This document shows, in pieces, positions 1 through 11,364 of a stretch of 64,000 nt of DNA. Position 1 is the stretch's first letter. Every line of letters starts with the position of its first letter. Where the stretch lies: positions 6,386,001 to 6,450,000 of the forward strand of contig NC_085920.1 in NCBI RefSeq assembly GCF_035222485.1, written 5' to 3'. Under the pieces are notes generated by a model. It saw only the letters and a list, made by a program, of their open reading frames with translations. It was not told the DNA's origin and searched no databases. This stretch comes from Podospora pseudoanserina. Lineage: Eukaryota > Ascomycota > Sordariomycetes > Sordariales > Podosporaceae. Position numbers and translations under genes: made by a program.

Positions 1-600
1 TAGCTGCCATCTCTGGAGTTTGAAGAGCAGCATGCAGTACTATTATGGTATCACTCACAGAATCTACCTTAGCTCTCATTTGTTTGATGCCCTGGTTTGT
101 GTTCCACAAGTTTCTAGACCGGAATTCACCCGACCGACACAAAATCGACAAATGACTCTCGAATTAAAGCCATAGTCTTCCGTGTATATTTACACTTCAT
201 CTTCAGCCAACAAAATCAAGACACCTAAGTCTTTCTGAGTTGCTCCCTGCCAGGTCACTCCAATTCAAGCAACGCCCCATAGTGGAATATGAATGGGCCA
301 TTGCTCCGAGTTCAGATTCAGGCTAGAAGATGCCTGGATTTTGAAATAACTATCCTACCCTATTGCACTCAGTCAATACTGAAGAGTTACTTGTGTCGTT
401 TACGTAAGTGACTCTGAGCGAGAGCAATGCATCGACAGCAATTCACCGACATGTTCACTTGACATTAGCATATTGGGACTGTCTCAAGCCTTCACCAGAT
501 ACCTTGGATATCCACGATGATAGCATTGCTATCGGTCTAGTTGGGTGAATAGCTCATGCTTTATTCTGACAGTCAGCCAACTTGCTCCTGAGTCCCTGAC
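1..600. other. no gene recognised
   Basis: No open frame of useful length and no RNA gene was seen. The segment leads into the TATA element at 608, so its right end is probably promoter. Confidence 0.5.
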
Positions 601-607
601 ATAAACT

Positions 608-614
608 TATAAAA
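608..614 (+). promoter_or_regulatory. TATA box of the first small secreted-protein copy
   Basis: TATAAAA lies 163 bp before the ATG at 771. The second copy has the same element at 2153, also 163 bp before its first ATG at 2316, and both share the word CTTGAAGTC a short way downstream. The equal spacing supports a real core promoter duplicated together with the gene. Confidence 0.5.
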
Positions 615-770
615 TATCTCTTCTCGGAATCAAACCCAGATCTTGAAGTCTTCTCTTCTTCCTTTCCATCAAGCTACAGAATACCAATTATCACTTGGTA
701 ACGACATCGCACCGAGTCTAACCCTCTCACAATACCAGTGTATTCTAGCAGCTCTACTCGACTCGGGAGG

Positions 771-1190
771 ATGTTCACCATCGTTATCAACATGCATGTT
801 GCCTTCAATAACCTTATTGAATGCAGCGGAGTTCACACATTCAAAGACAGAGCTGAGCTTTTCGCCGAGTCCGAGTATGTCACATAACCTGAAGCTGTCA
901 CCGAGCCCTGGGGCATCTTAACTCAGGCCAAGAATTGTCTCTCGAGGGAGACTTGGCAAGCGAGATCATCGCTAAGCAGACGGACAGCACGATTGATAAC
1001 GCTCCAAAGACTTTTGCAGCTGTCAACCCAACAGGTGGCCACGAGACTCTGGCCACCTCCACTGACAACACTGGGGGCGCCAAGAATGCCGGGAGGACAA
1101 GAAAGACCTGCAAGACTCGTCCCACCAAAAAGACCAGGAATGCCCGAATGAACCCGGAGTATGTACCTATTTCAGGTTTACGATTCCAAC
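771..1190 (+). pseudogene. decayed copy of a small secreted-protein gene
   Basis: An N-terminus MFTIVINMHVAFNNL starts at 771 and aligns with MFTITIIMYAAFNSV of the gene at 2316 (shared FTI.I.M..AFN). The frame closes after about 38 codons. Further on, another frame carries a basic Thr/Lys-rich tail (around CKTRPTKKTRN, near 1110-1140) like the Cys/Thr/Lys-rich tail of the second copy (CPTKTAKST). With the matching TATA spacing, this looks like the degraded partner of a tandem duplication. The right end is uncertain. No function is recognised. It could instead be a spliced gene with introns I did not place. Confidence 0.4.
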
Positions 1191-2150
1191 AATCACCTAG
1201 GTACCTACTGACACAGGTATATTTTCACCAGGCCGATTACCTACACTAACGGAACCACTCCCTATCGAGTAGAGAACCCGATGCCCGAGGGGGCACTCGG
1301 TCTGGCCGCGCCCCGCTGGGCGAAGAAGGATTATTCCGTGTGTGTCACTCTTTATAAGACCACACTAGATTCAAAAGCTGATTCATCACGCTGCTCTCAG
1401 ATCATCACCGGCTGCCTAGAGCCCCGATGCAGTGGCTGTGTCTACGAGGAGCAAAGCTTGACCGACTCAAGATGGGCTTATTTGGTTAGCAAAGTTTTGA
1501 TCACAGGGACACGCGTTCGCTCAATTTGAGTAAACAAGAGGGCATATGATAGATGATATCACTTCTAGGGTAAGAATAACGAGATGATTATGATGACGAT
1601 AGCAGTTATACCTAGGTACCTAAGGCGGTTAGCTCAACAGAAAATGTGCTTTCTCTTAACACCTTATACTCTAAGAATCTTTCATATGGAGATGCTTTCG
1701 TATCTTGGGCAAGCACAGGTTATACTTGTTTGAGCCAGGGATCAACCCGTGAAGTTTCCTGCACTTTTAGCACGTTTATTCATCGCTGCCTTACCTTACA
1801 CACCTTACCTAGAGATCTGTGGGTGCCCTGAAAGGTGATGAAGCGTCCAAGTAATGCCATTGGTTACAAAAGATTCATCACCACCTGTTGAGCAGGCTGT
1901 GCTTCAAAATCTTGCTTACCTTGTCATTGTCCGGTTATGGAGAAATGAGAGTAGGTACCTGACTCCAATATATTTTTCTGGGCTCCAGGCTCTTATTCTC
2001 ACACAAAACTAGTGTGCTTTGAGACCGTGTTCATCTGGATCACCTACCTAGTGAATGTTGCATCTCACCTTTCTAGTGAATTCTCTATCTCATCTTTCGG
2101 TAGTGGGCTACTCGAAACTCGGCTTGCCCCCAAATATGGACCAACAACCA
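1191..2150. other. no gene recognised
   Basis: Only short unsupported frames (for example 1281-1529 and 1646-1831). The right end contains the promoter of the gene at 2316. Confidence 0.45.
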
Positions 2151-2152
2151 GG

Positions 2153-2160
2153 TATAAAAT
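2153..2160 (+). promoter_or_regulatory. TATA box of the second small secreted-protein copy
   Basis: TATAAAAT, 163 bp upstream of the ATG at 2316, mirrors the element at 608. A pyrimidine-rich stretch (TTTTTCTCC) follows, as is common at fungal transcription starts. Confidence 0.55.
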
Positions 2161-2315
2161 CTTTTTCTCCTCACACAACCACAAAAATATTCCCTTGTTT
2201 TATTCACCAACCGAGAAGCATCTTGAAGTCTCCCCTACGCCCAGAGATTTTGTCAAGATCTTTAGAGCTCTCTCCATATTTCCCCAAGCCATATCACCCA
2301 CACGGATTCGGAGCC

Positions 2316-2777
2316 ATGATGTTTACCATCACTATCATCATGTACGCGGCCTTCAACAGCGTCTTCGATATCGATGGCGCCACCGTGGTGAATAACGGTG
2401 CTCGGATTGACTATACGACCAGTTCCAGCGAATCTGTTGAGCCCAAGAGCGCTATCAACAACGGCGATTTGAACTTTGCCAACAGCGCCCCCACGTTCGA
2501 CAACGGATCCAGGTCCAAGTGCGCTGTCAGAGGTGCCAGAATCACCAAGTTCGACAATGTTGCCATAGCTAAAAACACAACCAAGCTCAATAAATCTTCG
2601 ACTGGAACCACCAGTAAGCAGGGCAACACGACCGATGTGGCTGTGCCTTCTGCTGCCGATTCCTGCAAGCACTGGTCCAAGTCGCGCACCAACTTCCGAA
2701 CCTTAACCAACCGCTGTCCCACGAAGACTGCCAAGTCGACTGGCCACTGCCAAAATTGGCCAAGATGGAGTGCTTAG
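2316..2777 (+). CDS. small secreted protein, function unknown
   Basis: 153-residue frame starting at the double ATG (2316/2319). The open frame extends upstream to 2055, but this start is preferred because it gives a hydrophobic leader (MMFTITIIMYAAFNSVF) and fits the TATA spacing. The rest is Ser/Thr/Asn-rich and basic toward the C-terminus, with three cysteines near residues 70, 114 and 130 plus one near 147, and no recognised domain. It is the intact member of a tandem pair with the relic at 771. The product is probably secreted or cell-wall associated. I cannot assign a function, and introns cannot be excluded. Confidence 0.45.
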   Translation: MMFTITIIMYAAFNSVFDIDGATVVNNGARIDYTTSSSESVEPKSAINNGDLNFANSAPTFDNGSRSKCAVRGARITKFDNVAIAKNTTKLNKSSTGTTSKQGNTTDVAVPSAADSCKHWSKSRTNFRTLTNRCPTKTAKSTGHCQNWPRWSA

Positions 2778-3309
2778 CTCTACGCTCAATGCCGAAACAA
2801 ATGTTTTATAAGGCATACATCATCATTCCCAATAGGGAAACAATCGATAACTACTACGTATCACGATCACGATCACCATAGCATAGATATTTACGTTCAT
2901 GACGATATCGCGTTTTCTAATTGCCTTACTGCAGTGCGCATCGAATCCAGTTCAGGGGCTCGACCAAATCCTGCGATTTAGTTGGTGTAGAGCCTGGACT
3001 ATCAACAATGGTCATAGATTTTGTTCACGGTTTTCAGAGCATGGTAGGAAGATGTTTCGGGGTCATGGAAGCACGCGAACAGGACTAACTTTTACTTTGG
3101 AGAAGGAGGGATATACTTTAATCAGTCAAAATCGAGGTTCCTATCTTTATATATTAGGCTGCCCATTCATTCTGTCCAAGGTGTACAGTATCTCTCAACA
3201 GATGGGATGGAAGTCTTATAAAACCTAGGTATCCGTTACGGAATCATTCGAAATATAAAAATGCACATAGAATATCCAAAACGTATGAGCAAGGGCCAAA
3301 AACAGGACG
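2778..3309. other. no gene recognised
   Basis: A 109-codon frame at 2899-3228 has no recognisable features and no homologue I know. The segment is AT-rich intergenic sequence. Confidence 0.45.
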
Positions 3310-3537
3310 CTATACCAGCTGCCAGTCATCATCAGCCTCCCCTCCACCAACATCATCAATATCCACCTGGTCCCAATCCCCTAGACCATCCTCACTCGTT
3401 TTGGCACCACCTTCGTCTAGGCGCGTCTCACCCGGTGGGTTAGCGTCCCTCTTCTTGTCGAATACCTGCAACGCATCTTTGCTTTCCTTCAAAGGTTCGT
3501 AGTGCAATTCCGTATGCATGTAGTTCATGTTCACCAA
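3310..3537 (-). CDS. possible small acidic ORF or extra 3' exon of the HET gene
   Basis: A 75-codon frame that begins 10 bp after the stop of the HET gene on the same strand. Its C-terminal half is very acidic (WDQVDIDDVGGGEADDD). The lysine-rich tail of the HET protein just upstream and the tight spacing make an alternative last exon conceivable, but no convincing splice junction was found. It may equally be chance. Confidence 0.2.
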   Translation of the reverse strand: MVNMNYMHTELHYEPLKESKDALQVFDKKRDANPPGETRLDEGGAKTSEDGLGDWDQVDIDDVGGGEADDDWQLV

Positions 3538-3546
3538 GATGTCGTC

Positions 3547-6198
3547 CTAAAGCTTTAACCGCCTCGCTGAGGATTTCTCTCCTTTGTGTCGTCGCGATGT
3601 CGATGGGTCATCAATCCCCAACGACGGTTGCTGCTGGTCTTGTTGTGAGACGGTCTCCTTGCTGGGTTGAACTGTGCCAGATTGTGTGGTATCCTTGCTC
3701 CCATTTGAAGCCGAGACTTTCTTCTCAATGCGATGGCATGCGTCTCCATATGCATCCTCTGCCGATATCTCCTGCGGGTTTTGTTTTTTCCCTTTGTGCT
3801 GTTTTTTACATTTTGTCGGATTATCCTTGCGAAGCTTGAACGATTTGACGACATCTCCCGCCTGGACTGGCTGTTCCTCTCCGTCTGAATCATTCTTGTC
3901 GAAGTGGCGGTTCTTCTTGACACTCTCCGGTTTTTGGAGCCCCTTATCTTGTTCTTTTGCGGTGTGCTCTCCCCTTTCTTTATCCTTTTCGATACGATCG
4001 CCTTGCTGGATTGCCTCGTCTTCCTCGGCCACATTATAGTTACCCGAATCTTCATTGTCGAATGGTTTTGGCCGTTTGATGGATCTATCAAATTTACTCC
4101 GACGAGATCTATGTTTCACCTTTGACCGTTTGTACTCTTGCACCGGGCGAAGTTCCTTATCATGATGCTCCTCGAATCCCTCAACCAATCCGTTCGGTTC
4201 GTGTCGTTCTTGGACTTCGCCGAGCAGCATGTCTTCCTCATTTCTTATATAGATATCATCTTCGCGCTCGCGGAGACCAAGCACCCCTGTATTGACTTCG
4301 TTGATGATGGCAATGTCATGTTGCGGTGGCAACAAGCAATCGATCCTCGCCACGGGAACAGAGGCCGTGGTGCTTTCTACCCACCTCTCAATTTGTTCAT
4401 CCCAAAGCATAACATCCCCTTGACAACGATACCACACCCACTGTTTGGAGTTCTGATCGTATACAACGGATGAACCAGTGTCAGGGGATACCTGGATGTC
4501 GTGCGAGTTGGGGGATTGGTCGTCTTGTAGCAGCTGATCGTCCGGTTCTTCCCAAAAATGAGCTGGTTCTTGTGGCTGTTCATGCTCCCGTACTGTAGTG
4601 TCTGCAGGCGTTGGGCAGGTAGGGTTCTCGTGAAAGAGTAGCCACTTCCCTGCTTGCCAGTAGGGTTTGCTTATGGTAACACTGAGCTTTTTGATAGCAA
4701 GTGTTAGACATACCCAGGCAGAGTTGCCAGTGGGCCCATGGGCTCTGTCTACAGCGAGACCGACCCTCAGGGGAAAAAAAAGCCGGTCCTCATCAAGTCT
4801 CCCAAGTGTCAAGATGTATGCAGAACCTTTCCGGATGGCGTCTTCAAATCTGCGAATGCTTTCAAGGTCTTCTTCCGGGCTGGCATAAGCTTCAAAGATC
4901 GGAGCTTCAGAAACAAAATGTGAACCTGACTGCCCCGCAGCCGTCATCAGCATCCGACGATTCGCCCCTCTGCCGAAAACATTTTGGATGTTGTAGGCAC
5001 ACCAATAGCCTACCAAACCATCACCAGTCCACAGAACAGGGTTGGCAATCTCGTTGTTTCGCATACCACTCAAGACTGCTGGAGCCCATCCAAGATGCTT
5101 CGCTCTTGGCGGTCCATGATACAAGACCAACTTCATAGCTTCTGCCTTTTGAGACTCATAGATCATTTTCATACCGATTTCAAGGGAGAAATTTGGGCGC
5201 CATTCAAGGTTGAGAATAGCGAAAAGAGCGCGTGCGTAATCCAGCTTGACACTGGCTTGTCGGTCCTTGCATCCCACCACGATGTCTGAAAGCGTCACTG
5301 GGTGGCAATCGTTCCGTTCGAGACTCTGCATTGTATGGGCCAGGAAGCGGTATTTTCGGGGGTTCTGGCGAGCCCTCGAGGTTAACTCTGTAATGATGGT
5401 CGAGAAGTTCACAGAGCCAGCGCCGGTAATCACGATGGCGTCGGCTGCAAACTTGATTTCTTGATATGTCCAAAAGCGTGTAATCCACTCTGCCTCAATT
5501 GAATAGTGTTAATTATCTCAATAAACTATTTAAAGCAAAAAAGGAGGGGCGAGGTCAGGTTGGCAGTGATACTCACTTCCGCAACATAGAACCACCGCAG
5601 TATCGACAGGGTCCACCGATCTCAACCTCAAGACCAACGCATCCATGACAATGACTTGTTTGGCCTGTCGATATATGGAAGCCATTGCATTGATAAGGTT
5701 CGTCTTAATTTGCAATCCCTCCTTCCTGAACAGATCTGCAGGTCCTGGGATGGACAGACTGTCAATCCACAGCCACCGAATGCCCAATGGTTGGATTTTC
5801 ATGAAAATCTGTTCGAGCAAGCTTCGGTGTAGGCCTCTCTCATAGTCATCTGTTCGCAGCCCTTCTTCCCACACATGTGTCAAGGCGGCGTAGGAACCAG
5901 GTTGCCGAAAGCTGAATTCACCACGGCCGTTGACACACAACGCGCCAAGTGTCCTTCCAGATTCCTGAACCATTTTCCACGCTGGCTTGAGAAAGTCCGT
6001 TTTATCTCGATCATTATGGTACTTCACGGAGAAGGAGCGAAGCGTTTGGGCCGCGATCTCGCTGTTGGTTGCATCGATGCGTGAAAAGACTCTGTCCAGA
6101 TCCTGTTCACTCCATGAACGGAGTTCATGTTGGGAAAGGCCGCGGGCCGTCTTATTCGAGAACCCTATCTCCTGAAGATATACCCAGACGTTGTTCAT
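3547..6198 (-). CDS. HET-domain (heterokaryon incompatibility) protein
   Basis: Two exons, 6198-5577 and 5489-3547, joined over an 87-bp GTGAGT/GCAG intron; the lengths sum to 855 codons (854 aa). The HET domain spans about residues 102-218 and shows the family blocks YAALTHVWEEG, LWIDSLSI, MASIYRQAKQVIVMD and, across the splice, RFWTYQEI. Family knowledge: HET domains trigger cell death when fused fungal cells differ. The central region (to about 480) is globular and Trp-rich. The last 370 residues are hydrophilic, with many Lys/Glu/Asp and a Lys/Arg-rich stretch that could be nuclear-targeting. There is no NACHT or WD40 partner domain. The next gene on the same strand is the HEX1-ankyrin-CorA chimaera, another candidate self-recognition gene. 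The frame is intact and the HET assignment is firm; the target is unknown. Confidence 0.88.
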
Positions 6199-7576
6199 AG
6201 CTGTCGATGCTGTGCTGCGTCTCTCGTTTGATCCGATAAGGAATCAGAGTTTTCGGCAGTAGATGGCCTGGAAATTTCAAAGATGGCCCAAGGAGAGCAT
6301 CGATGGTAAAAGAGAAGAGTTCAGGAATTATAACCGGGCTCAATAGGTATTAATTTGGCCTTTTGGGAACCCATACAAAGCAATGTTGCAGCGGGGTGCG
6401 ATATATGCAGGTGAGCCGGCAGACATACCTCTGCTGACCGATTGGATATGGTTGGGTCGTATCACACACGTTTCCTGATAGGCAGCTTACTGTGGAACGG
6501 AGGCGGAGTGATATCTGCATGCAAGCCATGCAGATCAAATTGCAATCAAGGCATACTGAAGAGCCTCCAAATTGGTAGCCCTCTAAACAATGCATCTACC
6601 ACCTTCAAAAATCGTGCAACTACCTTCCCTCCCCATAGGTAACCCGCGACGAACATGATTAATTTATTTCTCAGGTAGGTACGCTATAGTTTTGACTCCA
6701 CGAGATAGCGTACCTAGGTGTTCGATAGAACCTTCTGTTTGTTCAGCCATCGGTTCTCCAAGCTAGTATGACCAACATCACTGCCGTCAATCACGGGAAC
6801 TGAAACCCGAAAGTGCAAAATGAGGTAGTGAAGGAGCCCTCGGTTCAAGTCTGCCGTGCCGCACAAGGCGATTGAGAGCCGTGGCACGCATTTGTCACCA
6901 GTCAATGAAAACCGGACAACCGTGTGTGGGCATATTGGAGTCGAACACGTTGAAGTGGTGGCGTCTTGGATGCAAGAGCTGATTTGGTATCCAATCAACG
7001 CTCTTCTAAATAATTGGCATGAATTCATGTCTCTTTTTGAAAATTCTCGAAGGCCTCCAAAGCTCCGCTCTTTGGTAGGTATTTTGACTGTCTGTCGCCT
7101 CATAGGCATGTCTCTATCCCTCACTGTCTCACCTTCGCCGCTTTCCCCAGCCACCATGGTAGCTGATTTTCCAGTGTGTTTAGGATCTGCATGTGGCCCG
7201 TCAGTCCTCCCAAACCCATCATTGAACCATCATTTCTGCAGAACTCCGTTGTTTAAGTATAGGATCCTAGATCTTTTTGGTTTTGGATCGCTCCATTCGG
7301 AGAGCAGGCTACATACCTACTTATAAGGTCCGAGATCGTTCGAGTCCGCAATCTTACACAGTGAGCCATTGCTGGTAAACACTGGCGCCCTACTCCAAAC
7401 TCCTAGACCACTGAACTTGACTAAGTTACCTACGCATTAATTTACATCAGATCACCTTACTTTCTGTGTTAAGTATCCTGGGTTAGCTGAAGTCATATAT
7501 GGCGCATAAGTACCTACTAATTGCAGACGGTTCTTTCTTCTGTTACTTCTCTCCATGCCGTCCCACGCACAATCTT
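6199..7576. other. intergenic, no gene recognised
   Basis: About 1.4 kb between two minus-strand genes. It holds the 5' flank of the HET gene and the 3' flank of the chimaeric gene. Frames at 6350-6595, 6714-7157 and 6856-7326 overlap on opposite strands and show no domain or signal. Confidence 0.45.
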
Positions 7577-10500
7577 CTAAACACCTGGCTGTCCCACTTC
7601 AGCTTCCTTCTCTTCATCCACCTCACCCCCCGGCCTCGTCTCGGCGACCGTCTTCCACTCCCCAGAGCCGTATATCTTCGCCCACCAATCCTTCAGTCTT
7701 CTCCACCGCTCCCTAAGTGTTCGAGCTACCCAAGTGCTCGCAATAGCGCTGCTGCTTTTCCTTGTAGCGCCGAACCACCACGTTGCGATGGCAAAAAACG
7801 TCACAATTTCAGTCACCACTATCCGGCGATGGAGAATGTTTGAGTCAGCAGTAGATCTAGGCGGCGCACACAGATTCCGGTTAAGGTATGTGATGAGAAA
7901 CGTACAGCTGCCCGCAACGACTTGCCACCATGACCATCCGACGTCATGCCCATCTTCTGTCCGGGGGAAGTCTATACTAGGGACTGCCAACAGCGTGGAC
8001 ACAAAGGATATCGGCGTCTTTGGTTAGGTTTAAAATCTCATCAGAAACAATGTGCTGCTCTGGGGATGGAAGGAGGGATACGCACAAACACAATAGTGAC
8101 AACGGTAAACACAAAGAGAAGCTGGTTTTGCTTTTCACTTGCTCGGCCTCTCCGATCCGCTTCATCGGCTAAGCGGCGACTGTCCCGGGCCTCGTTGAGG
8201 TTTCCCTGCTTTTGTTTCAGATCCAGTAGGTGATTGAGCTTCGTGTTGATGTTAGATGCCGTGTAGTAGATGGAGTAGAGGAGGGCATTTCACTTAGTCT
8301 TGTACTTACCGAACTCTCAACTACCTCGGCATCTTTGGTAAGACGCCGCACCTTGGAGAGTCGAAAGTCCAATGATTGCATCAAGGGGGTGAGTTTGTTG
8401 AATCCTTCGGCAGGAAGATCCCCTCGGCTCTTGTTATACTGCGTGATGACGGTCATCTGGTCCTCTAAAACGCGTTCAATCATCTTCAGTTCGTCCCTGA
8501 TGTCCTTAATCTCACGGAGATGTTCAATCTCTTGGGTGATGTCGCACATTTTCTCTTCCTCCAACATTCTATTCTGATTAAGCAGCTGTGCTGTTGCCTC
8601 AGAAGCATCAGTATATCGTATTCTGACGTCTTTTCTGGCTTTATAGAATGCATTGTAGCATTCTGATTCACCGTGAGCCTAACAATTTGTCACCGTTAGC
8701 CTTGTACACGTTGCTCGCTTTGCGGGATTATGTTAGCATCTCGTACCCTGTACGCAATACTCTGTTCAAAGATGTCAAACAGGTTCTCGTCAAGTCCCGC
8801 ATTGTTTGGCGCGTCGACAAACCCGACTGCGAGTTGCGAAAGTTGAATTATCATGGACTCAAGCGAAGGCGGATGATTTTGTCCCATAACTTGGGAAATA
8901 TAAGCGAGTAGATCAGGCTTATCGTTGTCGTTGCACCGATCCGGAAATGCGGTGATGAAGGTGTCTGCGTCGATTTTCCACAGCCACAGTTGTTTGACCA
9001 TCACAAGGTTATTTTTCTGATGTCGGTTGTCTTCGGTGCCTGAGGCAGAGTGTGCCACAGAACTGCCTGTAATCTCACAGTGTTGACGTTGGAAATGCTT
9101 GAGCACAACTTGGGTTTTGTCACGCTCAGTGGAGTCTAGGAGAGATAGGTAGTAGGATTGGTCGAGGGTGCATGGCAAGTGCAGGTCCTTGGTCGTACTT
9201 CCACCTTGATGGTATTCTTTTTTAAGTTGCTGCATTCTACGGTGGTTTGCGTTGGGCTTGTCACTGCGGTTCAGGTATTGATGAATATTTTCCGTGTCGA
9301 AGTAAGGAAGCTAATAGCCTTAGCGGGAAAAGCAAGCATGATGTTGAACTGTTTCGGGCCGACTTACAACAAACGAAATGTTTTCAGACTGTGAACCGAA
9401 GGAGCTGGTGAATAGACGCCTGCGTAATCTAGCATGGGGAGCTGAGCCCCGAACCTCATGGTAGGATTCATCAATGAATGCCTCAATCTGTGTCATGTCT
9501 TTATCAAACTTGATTCCTGACTTGTTCGTCAAGGCATGAAGTATATCCTAAGGTTTATTAGTAGACGAGGTTAGTGTCATGGCTAAGGTAGGTACCTTCC
9601 CGTCACAGCCGGCGCGGGGAACTTTATTCGTCAAACTTACTCTCGCCCATGATTTCTGCAGAAGGTGTGTCAGCAGATCGAGCTTCAATAGCGCCATGTA
9701 GGGGCTGCAAGTAGGAGCTTGCAAACTGTGGTGTCACAGAAGATGTCTCACGTTGTTCGCAGGCAAGTGTATCCATCTCCAGTACTTAGTTGGAACAGCT
9801 CCGGCGTTCCCTGAGGCTCTTTCTTTCGCCCAATTTTCTAGATCTGCAGCTCGTTTCTTCTCCATAGCATCTGACACACGATAGATGAAATTCCCAACTG
9901 CGAATTCTCGCGGGAGAGAAACACCCGGCAGATGATATTGGATGCGAATGTTGAATTCATTGCACACCTCCCATGCGGCGTCCGGTATAGTTGGGGGTAC
10001 ATAGGTCTTTTCCACTATCGTTCTCGATTCGGCTGATGGTGGGTTGTTGACGACGATTAAAATCTTTTGCAGAAACACCTGCGCCTGGTCATCCGCAGAT
10101 AATGCTGAAAGCTGCTGCGCCAACAAACCCTGAACGGTAAGACCATCCAATCTCTTCAGCCCCGGAACTGCGCCATATTGCAGCAGTAGCTTCACAACAT
10201 CAACATGGCCCGAACACAGCTGTGGAGGCTTCTGTCTGCCTGACTCCTCTTCGTAGAACAGCCGATGTTGTTGGTCTGAAGACGTAGCAATGGTGACGTG
10301 AAGCACAGTGTTCCCACCCAGTGTAGTTTTGGCATTCACGTCAGCTCCACACTCAATGAGCTTCTTTGCCACTTCAAGGTTCCCAAAGCAAGCCGCCTCG
10401 TGCAAAGCTGTATATCCCAGTCGATCCTGGCCATTAATACTGGTGCCATTCGCCAAGAGACGGTTCACAGCATCCATATCTCCCTTGGCTGAAGCTGAAA

Positions 10501-11364
10501 GAAGCGCCAGGCTATTGCTCTCGAGGTTCGAGACAGGCGATGCACCGCCTTTCAGAAGCAGAAGGGCCATTGATTGGGAAGTCGAGTCTTTGTTAAAAAG
10601 GGCAAATTCCAATGCGGAAATGTTGTTTTCATCTAAGGCGTTGATGTCAATGCCGGCGTTGATCAGAATCTCTGCTGATTCTCTCTGTCGGCCTTCAATC
10701 GCCTTAAAAAGCGCTGTCCTCTTGTTTGTGTCTAAAAGTGTGATGCTCTCTGGCGCATCCCTCAGGATATCTCGAAGTAGAGAAGAATCGCCGTTCCTGG
10801 AAGCTTCGTGCACATCAGGCTTCTTGTGATGCTCATCGTGAGTCGTACGGCTCCCATACAATCTACTCGTATGGACAACCTTCATATCAACAGCCATCTC
10901 GCGACCGTGATCAGTAACAACGAGGACCCAGACGGAACCACGGCCAGACTCGAAAGCCTTCTGGAGGCGGTTCCAGAGCGAAGACTGGTCAATGACGGGG
11001 AGGTTCTGCTTGACATCACCGGTCTCGGTCAGGGCGACGATGGCGCCATCCTGCATGTCAGGACGCGGTACTGCTTGAAGACGGGGCCGAGCATGGTCTG
11101 GACAACGACGCTGGGGGCGGGGTTGGAGACGAAGCTGGACTCCTCATGGAGCTGCTTGGTGAAGAGGTCAACACCGAGGTAGCGGTGCTGGCCGTTGGCA
11201 GCAGAGGTGCTGATGCGGATGACCTGGCACGGACGGCCTCCAAGAATAAGAATATCGCCAAGACGGATGTGATGACAAGGAATTGGAACCGTGAGAGGGC
11301 TTGGGATGCTAGCAGAAATCTTAAAATCAGGCTGACGAATGAGTGCTTCCTCATGAGAAGCCAT
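7577..11364 (-). CDS. HEX1 - ankyrin repeat - CorA-like transmembrane chimaera
   Basis: The N-terminal ~175 codons (11364 to 10859) are a nearly full HEX1, the self-assembling Woronin-body core protein that plugs septal pores: IPCHHIRLGDILILGGRPCQ, GQHRYLGVDLFTKQLHEES, PVIDQSSLWNRLQKAFESGR and VDMKVVHTSRL. In HEX1 the final SRL is the peroxisomal signal and ends the protein; here a TAT codon follows and the frame runs on into about six ankyrin repeats (about 10800-10050), then WIHLPANN and a fungal CorA-like region (CTLDQSYYLSLLDST; VKQLWLWKIDADTFITAFPDR; AHGESECYNAFYKARKDV) with two C-terminal membrane segments. No GMN motif is seen. Exons: 11364-9752, 9704-9641, 9547-9368, 9310-8747, 8678-8310, 8238-8086, 8017-7577. 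The last five join in phase. Two frame problems: one base missing near 11050 inside HEX1, and one surplus base in the CCCC run at 9701-9704. It is either a recent pseudogene or carries sequence errors. Confidence 0.8.

Noticed and set aside
1625-1760. tRNA-like words (GGTTAGCTCAAC ... GGGATCAACCC)
   Set aside because: Distance between the D-arm-like and T-arm-like words is too long and no acceptor stem pairs.
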